A stretch of DNA of 64,000 nucleotides from Melitaea cinxia (GCF_905220565.1 NC_059403.1:1674001-1738000), one strand, 5' to 3'; positions 11,849 to 23,415 are shown, counted from the stretch's first letter. A program made the numbers and translations. Notes: a model not told the origin generated them from the letters alone.

Positions 11849-12163
11849 TCCCCATGCATGTAGGAGAAGGATCCGAGCTTAATACACCACGCTACTCTAA
11901 TGCGGGTTGGCGGATATATTTCCTATTATGAATAACGATCACTATCACGATAACAATGTACATGATAACAACCGGGACCAGCGGCTTAACGTGCTCTCCG
12001 AGGCACGGTGGGGAGACCCACAAGGACTGCACAAACACCCAGACCACAGCAAACATCTGTATAGCCAACACAAATGTTTGTCATGTGCGGGGATCGAACC
12101 CGCGACCGCCAGCGCAACAGCCACAATCCAGTGCTGTGACCGTTGCGTCAACGCGACGGCATT
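11849..12163 (-). repeat. tRNA-derived SINE, near full length, minus strand
   Basis: Inverted B box GGGGATCGAACCCGCGACCG, followed outward by GTGACCGTTGCGTCAACGCG; the tail side has CCATGCATGTAGGAGAAGG. Open frames here (60-95 residues on both strands) are SINE sequence. Confidence 0.8.
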
Positions 12164-12247
12164 AACCGACATGTATAGTTGTATACCTACATAGTATCGA
12201 ATTTCTATATATACATTTTTTTAATATCATAGCAAAAATCGACCGTT

Positions 12248-12302
12248 CCAGCGGGGATCGAACCTGCACTTCCGACTGACCGTGTCGGTGCTCTAGCCAG
12301 TT
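12248..12302 (-). repeat. tRNA-like SINE head fragment
   Basis: GCGGGGATCGAACCTGCACT is an inverted B box, followed by a second tRNA-like stretch (CCGTGTCGGTGCTCTAGCCA). No complete tRNA fold is seen, so this is not called a tRNA gene. Confidence 0.5.
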
Positions 12303-12699
12303 AATTAATTTCTATATATACTCCAAATAAAATATAATAATATACTCCAAATAAAACTACTGTAAGTAACTGTTGTTTATTTAATTTCTTTTTATAGTCG
12401 TTTTAATGAATAAATTGGATGTTTGCGCCGCTGATCTAACCTGTTTATCTTGTGTTCATCTGTACAATGGCCTCTTGTCTATATTTATGTACTGTTTGTA
12501 TGCATTGTTTGTGTTTTAACTATGTCTCAACAATAATAATAAACTATAATACGACAAATAAAATATATTACAGTTTATATGACAAATCATGTTCATATAA
12601 CTACTTTTTTTTTGGTATCTATCACAGACTATTACATTGACTTCACACACTTACCTCGAACAAAACTTTAAAATCTCAGTGCTACATCACTCATCATCA

Positions 12700-12762
12700 C
12701 TTCAGCCTATCGCAGTCACACATGAGCTTACGCTATTTTTTACGAACTTGTGGAGGCCTATG
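12700..12762 (-). repeat. RTE-type 3-prime end, rearranged scrap
   Basis: CTTCAGCCTATCGCAGTC on one side and GAACTTGTGGAGGCCTATG in the opposite sense on the other; a scrambled remnant. Confidence 0.4.
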
Positions 12763-13102
12763 TAATTACATTACATTTACATTACATTAACATTAGCCTT
12801 GTCTTGATTTTTTACATTTTATAAATTCTAAGTGAAAAATTATTTGCAAAAGAATTGAATCGTCAATTTTAATAACAGTATTCTTATTTTAATACAAAAA
12901 GATCTTCTAGACTTATACTGGTAGTCATGTAGTAACATTGTAGTAAGGCAGTATTTAACAAGACAGTAATTAGTACAGGCCCGCGCATCATTGTCTTGTG
13001 TAACTTTAGATTGCACATTGAATCTCCTGTTTACCGCCGCTCTCTACTCGGCTCGGCCTTCTAAGACATTACTATAATTTCTTCGGGTATAATACAAACT
13101 AT

Positions 13103-13245
13103 GCCGTGTGGCTTCGGCCGAGTAGAATAGCACCACCCGCTATCTTCCCGTGGGGGTCGTAAAATGTGACCGAAGGATAAACATGGCTCAAAATCATCAG
13201 GGTCCTGGAGAAGGAAAACTTCGCTTGAAACCCGGAATGAGGTCT
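13103..13245 (+). repeat. Fragment of the CCGTGTGG retroposon family
   Basis: Matches the first ~150 bases of the complete copy at 20037-20407 (AGTAGAATAGCACCACC, CTCAAAATCATCAGGGTCCT). Truncated at its 3-prime side. Confidence 0.7.
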
Positions 13246-13249
13246 CAAA

Positions 13250-14046
13250 CAAACTTAGATAAAGCTACACAGTGTGACTTACATAAGTACTCGATATGAT
13301 GTTTGTGCCAGGAAAATTAATTAAAATGAGTAAAAACTGAAGGTCGTTTTTGCAGGCCTCCGAAGGAGGCTGTGGTTACTCTCACAAAATGAAAAATATG
13401 GGAAGCCCTGATTCCTCTAAATTTTTTTAAGAATGCATCAATGTGCTATAAAATACACACTTTTATACAGATTATACTTCAAGCTATAAATTAAATATCA
13501 TCATTAATAATGAAGTATTTTTTTTTAATACTATTATGGTAAAAATAATCGATTAAGAATATCATGTTGCCAACGTTTTGGATGTACGAAAGTTAGCAAA
13601 ATAACACTAGAATCAATTGACGAAATAAGCTGTTTTTTTATTATGTCGGTAAACTATTAACTACGAAACTGTAAAAATTCTTCAATTTTTTATAATAAAT
13701 ACTTTTCCGTTTCTATCGAACTTTTAATTATTGAATGGTCGATCATTAGTTCCTAAGCAAGCTACGAAAGGGCGTTGCTAACTAAAAGCTGCGACCACTA
13801 GTTTTAAAGGAGTCGTACACTTTCGGATTTCCTAATTTTTTTTAAATTATTTTAATTTATCCATTCTTCAATATTTCCTATCGGTTAATTTTTTTTTTAT
13901 CGTAAACGTATTAATTAATTACCTTTTATGGCCCAATAGATTTAGTATTTGGATTTCAACCATAAGGTAATCTGCACTACTATTTCAACATTTTCAAATC
14001 CTTAATGCTTACAATGATGTGGTTTTGAAAAATAAATTCTGTGGAA
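13250..14046. other. Gene-free AT-rich stretch
   Basis: No repeat family or gene recognised. Confidence 0.45.
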
Positions 14047-14324
14047 CCTTTTTTTTATGTCACTAGGTCGGCAAACAAGCGTACGGCTCACCTGATGGTA
14101 AGCGATTACCGTAGCTTATAGACACCTGCAACACCAGAGGCATCGCAAGCGCGTTACCAACCCCAATCCCCAATCCCCCCGCCCCCAGGAGCTCTGGTCA
14201 CCTTACTCACCAACAGGAACACAATACTGCTTGAAAACAGTATACATTTAGCTGTGATCTTCTGTAAGGTCGAGGTACTACCCCAGTCGGGCTGCTCCAT
14301 ATTTTGAGCAGGAAATTCCTGCTG
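14047..14324 (-). mobile_element. LINE 3-prime-end fragment (CR1/Jockey-like), copy 2
   Basis: Same unit as 11511-11789, with CACTAGGTCGGCAAACAAGC, CCCCAGGAGCTCTGGTCACC and GAGCAGGAAATTCCTGCTGT in the same order and strand. Confidence 0.7.
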
Positions 14325-14509
14325 TGCCCTACCTCAGTTAACCTATTAATATGTTCATGGTTTTTTTTTGTAACATATGTACATCATGCACTCACGTTTG
14401 TCCACCCACTCGCAGTGAATAGCTGTTATCATACCAGGAGTACATACACCTATACAAAGCGATCGATTATTTACTATATAAACAGAAAACTCTGACGATC
14501 GTACGATCG

Positions 14510-14775
14510 ATCGTGCGTGTGATATGTGTTGGTGCCTAAGAACGGCGGTCTCGGGTTCGATTCCCGCTCGAAGTGGTTATTAGTGTTTATACAAATATTT
14601 ATTTTCGGTTTGGTTGTCCTTTTGTGTCTTCCCAACTTGCTTCAAGAGCGCGTTAAAAACTCGGTAGGGAATATATCCGCCAACCCGCATTGGAGCAGCT
14701 TGATAGATTAGGCTCTGACCTGTCTCCTACACGGAGAAAGGGGCCTATAGCCAGCTGTAGGATGTCAAAGGTTGA
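14510..14775 (+). repeat. tRNA-derived SINE, variant head
   Basis: B box GGGTTCGATTCCCGC. The 3-prime half (AACCCGCATTGGAGCAGC, CCTACACGGAGAAAGGGGCC) is that of the main SINE family, but the head is a different tRNA type, as at 33523-33845. Confidence 0.7.
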
Positions 14776-14779
14776 ATTT

Positions 14780-15932
14780 GGTATACATAAACATAAACAT
14801 ATAATAGTAATAATGACAATAATAATTAAGATAAGGCGCAATATAATAAAAAAACAAAAATAATAACAATATTAAAAAAAAAATCTGTCTTTTTGCATGT
14901 AAGAATTAAGTCAGCATAATTTTCGTCGGTGGACTCACGTCTGTATTAGGGATACTAAGATAGCATAATTAGTTTACTTAATGTAAGCTGCAGTAGTGTA
15001 ACAAGTAAACGATCACTAACAAAAACAAAAATCGGAATAACAAAAGCAGGGGCATTATAAGCCTGTGGACATAACTTTATATAATAAAAGGTTGAATCTG
15101 ATAAGATAGAAAGATCAAATAGAAAATCAGCAGTACAATAAACTGGTTGATTATTATTATTTTTCTGATACTGAAAACGTGATGCTGCCCTTTATGAGCT
15201 CCCTAACACACCCTGTCACCTGTTACACTCTTGTAAAACGTGATTTTACCGGCCACGTGATATCGAGCTGCACAATTTAATATTTTAATGCTTTAATTAA
15301 TGTAATATCTTTATTAGCTATACCCGTGCGAATAATTTACACTAAATAAGTATAATAATTATAACTTTACAAAATAACAAAAAAGTATTTATATCATGTT
15401 GACGTTGTGTCGCAATGTATATCCACATTTAACATTTCAATAATTAATTGATTTACAAAAGAAAGCAATAATAAATTTTTAGTTGTTGTCGCTGGTAGAG
15501 CAATTATCTATAAAATGATAGATAATTTATATGGAATAATTGTTAGGCTTTTTCTAAAAAGGGACGCAAATATCTTAAACCTTAGCGCATTTATATATAT
15601 GATGATTATAAAACATAATTTAATATTATTTTTCATAATTACATTTTTAATACTATTCTAATTAAAGTAATGGAGCTTAAGTCTTTCAAATAGTGAAATA
15701 TAAATATATATTTGCTTTCATAAGACGAAACAATTAATTAACGCTGTCTCATTCGTCTGTATTTTTTCCTTTGTAAATTATTTCTTTGAGAATATGTTTC
15801 AGTAATATAATATGTCTTAAGTAGACTGTTACTGAATATTAATGTAGTTTTCATAAAATTACGATAGATTATTTTACACAATTTCAAATTTAGATTGTTA
15901 CACATTTTGACATTTATGTTGCTACTCGTTTA
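14780..15932. other. Gene-free AT-rich stretch
   Basis: Nothing recognised. Confidence 0.45.
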
Positions 15933-16254
15933 TCTATACAAATAAATAAAATTGGAGTGTCTGTTTGTAATATTAAAATAACCGCTTTTTACTAAATACA
16001 TGGATGTTTACACGATACATATACCAAAATAACATTTTTTACAATTTTTGTGTGTCTGTCTGTCTGTTTGTTCCAGCTAATCTCTGAAACGGCTGGACCG
16101 ATTTTGACGGGACTTTCACTGGCAGATATCTGATGTAATAAGGAGTAACTTAGGCTACTTTTATTTTAGAAATTTATTTATATTATTACTCTGCGATCTG
16201 AAAAATTACTTTTTTTGTTAAATTCCACGTGGATGAAGTCGCGGGCACAGCTAG
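15933..16254 (+). mobile_element. Non-autonomous Helitron, complete (322 bp)
   Basis: Starts TCTATACAAATAAATAAAAT after host A. It contains a run of TGTCTG units and AAACGGCTGGACCGATTTTG, and ends AAGTCGCGGGCACAGCTAG before host T. A short CCACGTGG palindrome lies near the 3-prime end. No coding capacity. Confidence 0.8.
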
Positions 16255-17084
16255 TAAATCATTAAATTAAAACACTCAAAACTTTCGTAGTTGCCAGTAA
16301 TATGAAATAAAGTTTATAAGTGTTCCACTATTTCGTCTAATGGTCCTTATTACCATATTAAATAACATAAAATTAGGCAACCAGCTGTATCGTGACGCAT
16401 GTGCCATGGCCTACATTAAGGTAAAAATGAGTACTATTTGTAACTCTGTACATAGAACATAGCCCACGCTAAAGCTGTCTCTCGAGGCTGCATTGAGCTG
16501 TGGGTGCAACCTTGTTTAGTTTGTTTTGTTTGTGTAAAATAGTGCGAAGTTTCAACCGAGAAAATTAAAAAAAATTACATTTCTTCTGACGAAACGCATG
16601 CTCACCGGCCCGTGACGCTGTTATTGTTGTGCGCTTTTTGTTACTTCTCACAGATACTTATAGTCTTTTGAAATGTTATTTTATGCTTCAATAGTGTAGT
16701 AGACATTGAAATTGACGATTTTGTAAATGATTACTGAGTGGATTTTCCAATGGTACGAGAATTGTTCAGACATGACCAATAAAAATTGTCTTAATTACAT
16801 ATAGTTAGACTTACCTAGATATAAATTTAATTCTGTAAATATAGGTCTCAAATACCTATTAATGGATTAAAAATTTAGAGGAAGTATTGAATATATAATA
16901 GACTCAAAGAACTTAGTAACAACAGGTAACGGATTAAGGGCTAATTAAATACACTTAATAATTAATAGACGTCTCTATAAATATTATTTGTTCTGTGCGT
17001 TCATTTGTTGCTGAGAGCACATAACAATATAATTTTAAAATCAAGTTATTAACGAAACACATTCCTACAGTTTTATGAGCTTAA
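16255..17084. other. Gene-free AT-rich stretch
   Basis: Nothing recognised. Confidence 0.45.
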
Positions 17085-17460
17085 TTCCGAAATGTTTACT
17101 ACGAGGCGCGTTGATAGCTTTAAGGCTATTATTCGTAAGAGGTGTGCATCCATGCTCCGGAGGCTACGAACCAGCTCGAACGGCATTCTGAGTGCACTGG
17201 CGGACCGCTGGGACTCAGCAATACTGCGCCACTGGATACGGCTACATTCTGACTGACGAGGGTCGTGTCCAGATAGCTATTACTTTTACTTTTGCTTGTT
17301 ATTGATTTGTATTGATTTTATTTGTTGTTTGATATCTTTATTTACTTTTATTCATATTTATATTGATTTACTAACATTAGATATAAGTTGTTTTTGTAAT
17401 ACTAACATTAAGATATGGACTACTTATGTCTGAAACAAAATAAATAAATAAATAAAATAA
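17085..17460 (+). pseudogene. Non-LTR retrotransposon C-terminus and 3-prime tail
   Basis: From about 17092 an open frame runs to the TGA at 17254-17256, reading (in part) RRVDSFKAIIRKRCASMLRR and later RWDSAILRHWIRLHSD. Basic, arginine-rich ends like this are typical of the last residues of insect LINE reverse-transcriptase polyproteins. An AT-rich tail with AATAAATAAATAAA follows, as in LINE 3-prime UTRs. Everything upstream is missing, so this is a 5-prime-truncated copy. Clade not resolved. Confidence 0.6.
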
Positions 17461-17773
17461 ATTAAACTGTTTTGTCTTCTATTTTTTACTCTCGCGCCAA
17501 AAACCAGGTTATGAGCGCCTTTGATCAATACTATGGCTAACATTTGCTAAGATTTTTTTATATATAATATTCTAAAGCATTTAGGTTTGTTGTTTTATAA
17601 ATTGTCAGAAAAATAGGCGTCACTAAGGTAATCTAATGAACCCTTTTTTGTTTGATATCGTGCCCTTAAATAATATAAAAATAGAAGATCCCTCTGACTA
17701 TACGACCTGACATATCACTCTATACGACCCTCTGCCCGCCCTTCTATTTCAGGGTTTTTAGGTAATATAGGTA

Positions 17774-17834
17774 GTACAAGTTAGGTACACTACACTGAAA
17801 ATGTGTACTTAGTACTACAGTACCTAACTTGGAC
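17774..17834. repeat. Inverted repeat able to form a long hairpin
   Basis: Arms GTACAAGTTAGGTAC (17774-17788) and GTACCTAACTTGGAC (17820-17834) pair at 14 of 15 positions. The 31-base loop contains a smaller TACAC...GTGTA stem. Could be a fold-back element remnant or a hairpin transcript. Confidence 0.55.
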
Positions 17835-18204
17835 TATAATTCAGCGTACTTTGTACAATAGCATAGGTATGTTAAAAATAAATAAATAGAGGCAACGAAG
17901 CCTTAACATTCTAAAGTTGAGAACTAGTTTCTTACGTTCATCTCCCTTATGTTTAGCAGTTGTAAGTAGAGTAGACGGTGTTTTAATAACGTGAGACGAC
18001 TCTCTTGCTAGATATTCATTCCAGTAAACATTGCCAGCTACGCTCTTTAGAAACTTTAGATTAATTTGCATACAGAAACACAAACAATGTATTTAAAAAA
18101 AAAAGATTTATTCGGACATAAAATAACAGAATCTGATTTTAAATTATATTTAATTTTGACGACGCGTTATTAAGCTCGATATATTTTAAGTAAATGCTTT
18201 TACA

Positions 18205-18299
18205 TTGTTAACCAACTTCAAAAGAGTATTACCTCGTAACTTTTTGCTGTGTTTTATTGATTTTGATAATTCTTGTTATTTTCGAAAGCTAGTATTTGT
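18205..18299 (+). repeat. Family A repeat, left part (interrupted)
   Basis: ACCAACTTCAAAAGAGTATT start and TAACTTTTTGCTGTGTTTTA module; continues after the insertion at 18609. Confidence 0.6.
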
Positions 18300-18608
18300 A
18301 AGCTGTGTGACTACGGCAGTAAAGAATATAGCCACCCCCTCTCTTCCTACCTATAACCTTGGAACTTAAAAAGCCGACCAATGGCTAGATAACCATCCAA
18401 CTGCTGGCTTTGAAATACACAGGTCGAAGACGGGTAGCAGCGTCTTCGGTGCGACATAGCCAGTCCTGCGGTCACCAACCCGCCTACCCAGCGTGGTGAC
18501 TATGGGCAACACCCAAGAGTTCAAGCCGTTTTCGGCGCGAACTTGTGGAGGCATATGTCCAGCAGTGGACTGCGATAGGCTGAAGTGATGATGATGATGA
18601 TGGTGATG
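18300..18608 (+). mobile_element. Short retroposon with RTE-like 3-prime end, with target duplication
   Basis: Starts near TGTGTGACTACGGCAGTAAA; middle contains GGTGCGACATAGCCAGTCCT; ends GGACTGCGATAGGCTGAAGT and a GATGATGATG tail. Flanked by the 8-bp direct repeat GTATTTGT (18292-18299 and 18609-18616). The 3-prime ~60 bases match the C-terminal codons of RTE LINEs at 34690 and 49678, so it probably borrows RTE machinery. It splits a Family A repeat. Confidence 0.8.
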
Positions 18609-18765
18609 GTATTTGTTATATTAACTTTTGAGTGAAGTCTGAAGAGTACTTTTTAAACTATCTGTAATAATGCATATTCACTTGACTGTTATTTCGATTT
18701 CGATTAGAATTTGATGATGTTCTCCTTATATTACTTGTCGATGTAAAATGAAACGCTTATTGAAC
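18609..18765 (+). repeat. Family A repeat, right part (interrupted)
   Basis: Continues the family body (GAGTACTTTTTAAACTATCT, TTACTTGTCGATGTAA) after the inserted retroposon. Confidence 0.5.
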
Positions 18766-18769
18766 CTCC

Positions 18770-20026
18770 TTTTACTTATCTGTTGAAATAAAAAATAAAC
18801 CATGACTTATAATACAGCGACCGACGGAAGTATATTAAAAACAATTTTATTTAAATTTACGATAATTATTCAAAATATAATATGAAAATTACAACATTAT
18901 CGGCTCTACAAGAGCATTAATACAAGACTGTGGATTGTTTAGGCTGTAATGATGATGATGATGATGAACCTTATCGAATAACTAATACTTCAGTAACCTA
19001 TAAAGGTATTATAAGTGAAACACATTTTCAAGGAGTAGGTATGAAGTTACAAGGGACTCCTCACTTATAAATGAAATTTTTGTCAAGGGATACGGCAATC
19101 ATTGGAACATGAAACTACATAGGTATGATTATCGTAAATTATATTAATATAAATAGGGTTATGTAATACACTCAATGAAAAAAAAAACAAAAAACAATGA
19201 GTTATCGTGGTAGATTAACCAAGAAGATGATTATGAAAGATGTAGATCAACTAAGAAGACAAATAAAATCGTTTAAATCAATAAAAACGAAATCCTGACT
19301 TCGACATAACTTAGTTAATAGAAGTTAATTAAACAATTTCCTACTGTCAAATTGCAAAACAGGAAATTACTGTTTCTAACTAAATATTTCCTGTGAATTT
19401 ACATCGGTTTGTCTGTGCTTTAGCGTTTCTCATCTGTGGACGTTTACGCTTCACGGTTGACGTTTTCAATCTAACTTTTCAATGTTAAAGATAATGTTTA
19501 GCATCAACATTATAATTGGCTGGCGACGATCTGTCTTTGTTTGATTATTCGTAACGAATCGAAGCCTGGTAAACGCTCGCAAGCTACGAATAAGTATTAC
19601 TTGAAAATTCTAGACAAAAAAACAAAAAGATAAACTGGATATAAACAAAAAAAACTTAACGAAACATAAGAATTAACTTTTTCTTTAAAATTTTTACAGT
19701 CAACAAATAACATTATTAGACAATTTGTCTGATATAAAAGCTAAATAAATGTAGATACTAGTAAAACATTATTTTCGTAAGTTAATTGCACATTTACGTA
19801 TTATTTTATGTAATCACTTATTGATTAATTTACACAATTTACACGTTAACAAAAACATTAGGAAGGAAGAGCCATTCATTATACACTTTACACCTTTGAA
19901 TATATTCGTAAAAAAGGATTTATGGGTTTCGCTTTAGTGAATATTAGTTAACATAAACATTTATCGTAAAAAGTCGTTTTGAAAATTTAACCAGTTCCTA
20001 ATTCAAATTACATTTGTTGCTGGTCT
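18770..20026. other. Gene-free AT-rich stretch
   Basis: Contains a short retroposon tail (TAGGCTGTAATGATGATG) at about 18937-18966; otherwise nothing recognised. Confidence 0.45.
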
Positions 20027-20036
20027 ATCTTACATG

Positions 20037-20407
20037 CCGTGTGGTGTCAGCCGAGTAGAATAGCACCACCCCCTTTCTTCCCGTGGGGGTCGTAAAAGGC
20101 GACCGAGCGATAAACCTGGCTCAAAATCATCAGGGTCCTGGAGAAGGAAAACTCCATTTGAACCCCGGAATGGGGTCTCCGTTAAGCATTCGTGGCATAA
20201 CTCTAAAATGCGAAAGACTCCTGCAGCCGAACTGGCTCCACACGTATCGACTCGTCGTTCCTGTGGGCCTAGTCAGTGAAGTCGAGAGGGTGGCGCAGAG
20301 CTTAGGCAACGCTGCGTTTTCCTGAAGAGTGTCCTAGGCGACACAGTGTCTGTTTGACACCGTCTAAATCGTCTGCAATAGACGGACCAAGGGTAATGAT
20401 GATGATG
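20037..20407 (+). mobile_element. 371-bp CCGTGTGG retroposon, complete with target duplication
   Basis: Flanked by a perfect 10-bp direct repeat ATCTTACATG (20027-20036, 20408-20417). Starts CCGTGTGGTGTCAGCCGAG, ends GGACCAAGGGTAATGATGATG. The GAT tail is like that of RTE-driven elements. No long open frame and no tRNA-like A/B boxes seen; possibly a deletion derivative of a LINE. A 5-prime fragment lies at 13103-13245. Confidence 0.8.
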
Positions 20408-20744
20408 ATCTTACATGGAAAATGTTTCACCTGTTAGACCGTATAGTTCATAGGATCAGCGTATTCAGACTTACTAACCTAGATAATTATGCAACTAGCC
20501 TATGTAACCTATGTAATACAAGAGGGCAAAGATAAATAATTATTCAGTTCATAATTCATCGACAGGTACATAATTTCGCGTAATCACTACTCAAAATTCA
20601 GTATAAATCTACTTTTGCATTTATCTTCCGATAGTATAACATTATTAAAGTGACACTTCTATAAAATCGTTGTGATTTGAAACATTTCTGAAACGGAAAT
20701 GCGTCACGATAAAGAAACAAATATACAAACTTATAAAAGAGAAT

Positions 20745-20910
20745 GAGATTGAATATGAGCTTTTCTATGCCCTGTTCTATACCCAAAGGTTGTCTGGAAG
20801 AAATCGCTCTTTTAGCGATAAGACCGCCTTTGTACATCTTCCTCTAATTATACTACTTTTGTTTGTATCTTTTAATGGTGTGCAATAAAGAATATTATTA
20901 TTATTATTAT
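20745..20910 (+). mobile_element. LINE 3-prime UTR, copy 1
   Basis: Shares GAAGAAATCGCTCTTTTAGC and GATAAGACCGCC with 60735-60868 and, more weakly, 53215-53335. It ends in GTGCAATAAAG and an ATT repeat tail. Confidence 0.6.
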
Positions 20911-21004
20911 ACATTACACAGTATTTTATATTTACGGTAAAAAAATCACACGCAGACTACTTTTTAGAAGTTTTACTTCTGCCGTGTGTGAATTACACAC
21001 ACAA

Positions 21005-21285
21005 TTTTTTTTTTGTATGTTACTCAACCGACTTCAATTTCCATCAAGAAGTAAAACCTACTTTAGCTTGTTCAACATATAATGATTTAAATACATATAC
21101 TAAGAACTGAAAAAAGTACTTGTTAGATCTCATGCTCAAATTGAAATGGAATCAAATAACAACCACCAGCTTTTAAATAAAGAAAGTATGATAAAAAAAA
21201 CAACCAGTAAAATGTTATGAGGTAACACACATAAAAAATACAGGCGAATTGAGAACCTCCTCTGTTTTGAAGTGCTTTAAAAATT
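21005..21285 (-). repeat. Family A repeat, diverged
   Basis: CAACCGACTTCAATTTCC at one end, GAATTGAGAACCTCCTCTG and TTTGAAGTGC at the other. Confidence 0.65.
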
Positions 21286-21689
21286 AATCGTTTATTTCGA
21301 TTCCTATAAAAAGTAGAGATTACTTTTTATCATTATCATCCATTTTACCTCATCCGTGTCTAATTTATTGATTACGTATCGTTACTCGAGAGATATTACT
21401 GTTGACTATAAATATCAATGAGAACATACATGATGATATAACGATTTGAATTCAATTTTTTTACACTTCAATCCGATCTTTTTCCGCAACAAACGACAAT
21501 CTTAATCTGACAGATTAGTTGATTAAATTACTCAAATTACAAAAGCTTTGACCTTGAGTCACATAGTTTAATTGAACCTCCTAATTTTTTTATAGTACTT
21601 CCATATTTTTGCGTAATAGATACGTCCATTCTGCAGTGTTGTGTACATAGCTTTAGTAGATAGAATTACTTCACGTTCTATAACGCGAT

Positions 21690-21925
21690 TGTTTTTTTAT
21701 ACCACTAGGTCGACAAACAAGCGTACGGCTCATCAGATGGTAAGAGATTACCGTAGCTTATAGACGCCTGCAACACCAGAAGCATCGCCAGCGCGTTGTC
21801 GACCTAATCCCCAATCCCCCCCAGGAGCTCTGGTCACCTTACTCACCAACAGGAACACAATACTGCTTGAAACAGTGTACTACCCCAGTCGGGCTGCTCC
21901 ATATTTTGAGCAGGAAATTCCTGCC
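21690..21925 (-). mobile_element. LINE 3-prime-end fragment (CR1/Jockey-like), copy 3
   Basis: Same unit as 11511-11789, with an internal deletion of roughly 45 bases (between GAAACAGTGT and ACTACCCCAG). Confidence 0.7.
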
Positions 21926-22025
21926 GTGCCCCTCAGTCAATAAATGTTTCTATGAGTTTGTTGCAGCGGATGATAAATATGATACTAAAACATATTAAAA
22001 TTGAAAAAGATTACCCTTTGGGCAA

Positions 22026-22383
22026 GTTTCGCTGTGTGGTCACGGCAGTAAAGAATATAGCAACCCCCTCTCTTTTCGTGGGTGTCGTAAGGGACGATTA
22101 AGGGATAACACAGTTCTACTACCACCTTGGAACTATTAAAGCCGACCGATGGCGGGATAACCATCCAAATACTGGCTTTGAAATCTTTCAAAAACAGACC
22201 GAAGACGGGCAGCAGCATGTTCGGTGCGACAAAGCCAGCCCTGCAGTCACCAACTCGCCTGCCCAGCGTGGTGATAATGGCCAAAACACATGAGTTCACG
22301 CCATTTTTGGCGCGAGCTTGTGGAGGCCTGTATCCGCCTGTAGCAGTGGATTGCGATAGGTTGAAGTGCGTGAGTGAGTGATG
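22026..22383 (+). mobile_element. Short retroposon with RTE-like 3-prime end, with target duplication
   Basis: Same family as 18300-18608. Perfect 10-bp direct repeat CTTTGGGCAA at 22016-22025 and 22384-22393. GTGTGGTCACGGCAGTAAAG is close to the start. Tail GTGAGTGAGTGAT. Overlapping open frames on both strands are repeat sequence. Confidence 0.8.
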
Positions 22384-22834
22384 CTTTGGGCAAATGAGCA
22401 CAGCAAGTAGCAAATATACTAGCGGTTTCGACTTCAATCCCCATATATGAGAAATATTTGTACAGGTAAAAATATAGATAAATATTAAATACACAGATAT
22501 TTGTTGACGTTTAGGTACTTTGTGCTTGTGTGTTGTATGTTTCAGGACAGTCATTACTCACATCCTATTAAGGATTCACATCCCACTGAAGGTTTTTAGT
22601 TAGACGTTAATTTTTTTATATAAATTTTTTAACTGGCATATTAATTAACCTTAAGATTTTCGTACTTCGAAATATCAAAGAGACCATAGTAAGTCTTTCG
22701 TCCTACTGTCTATTTTTAGTCATGTTAATTAAATTTATTGATTATAATATTTTCACAATTTTAGGAAAATTTTGTAACGAGAATTAATTATACACCACAC
22801 TTAAGATCCCAAGCGACAACCTAACATAAAAAAT

Positions 22835-23246
22835 ATCGGCCAAGTGCGAGTCAAACTCGCGCACCGAGGGTTCCGTACAAAAATTATTAAAAATATTATT
22901 ATTATATTATATAACTAAAAATTTATACTTTTCGCAATTTTTTCTTTATCTGTGCTATAAGAGTTGCTTCGTACCAAATTTTAATAATCTGAGTCCACAG
23001 GAAGTACCCTGTAGGTTTTGATTCCCTTGTGAGTGTCGAAAATTGGCAGCATAAGTGGCTGTATCTTTTCATTACGGTTAAGAAGTTTACTTTTTTCTTG
23101 GAGCTCCAAGGGACAGTAAACCTGAGTATTTGATAAGAATTTCAGCTTCATGCGTTCCTGAGAAAAAGGGTCTTGACAGACAGACGGATGAAAAAGTGAT
23201 CCTATAAGAGTACCATTTTTTCCTTTTGAGGTACGGAACCCTAAAA
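22835..23246 (+). repeat. Repeat with inverted GGTTCCGTAC ends
   Basis: Begins GCCAAGTGCGAGTCAAACTC, then GAGGGTTCCGTACAAAAA, and ends TTTGAGGTACGGAACCCTAA. The inverted GGGTTCCGTAC / GTACGGAACCC pair encloses about 370 bases. The layout is familiar from lepidopteran genomes. The 95-residue minus-strand open frame inside is not considered a gene. Confidence 0.7.
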
Positions 23247-23249
23247 GCG

Positions 23250-23415
23250 AGTGTGCTTTAGACCACACGAGTAAAGTAAAATTTCTTTAACTTCATCTAA
23301 CTTATATCTCCCTCTCAACTTCCGTTCGCCTCATTCGATCACACTTTTCGTAGCATTCTCGTCACGCATTCACCAGCTTAATCCCCAAGTCAAGCGTGCG
23401 TGAAGAAGTTTTACT
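23250..23415 (+). repeat. MITE-like repeat with AAGTAAAACTT ends, copy 1
   Basis: GTGTGCTTTAGACCACACG, then inverted ends AAGTAAAATTTCT and AGAAGTTTTACTT around a body with TTCCGTTCGCCTC and CACGCATTCACCAGCTTA. Abuts the preceding repeat. Confidence 0.65.

Noticed and set aside
12060..12165. tRNA genes suggested by A/B boxes
   Set aside because: These and similar boxes are SINE heads: they continue into the shared SINE body and lack a complete cloverleaf.
11907..12194. Three overlapping open frames, both strands
   Set aside because: SINE body on the minus strand; not protein-coding.
21985..22554. 189-residue minus-strand frame
   Set aside because: Runs antisense through the RTE-like retroposon 22026-22383; chance frame.
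22981..23268. 95-residue minus-strand frame
   Set aside because: Lies wholly within the repeat with inverted GGTTCCGTAC ends; no domain.
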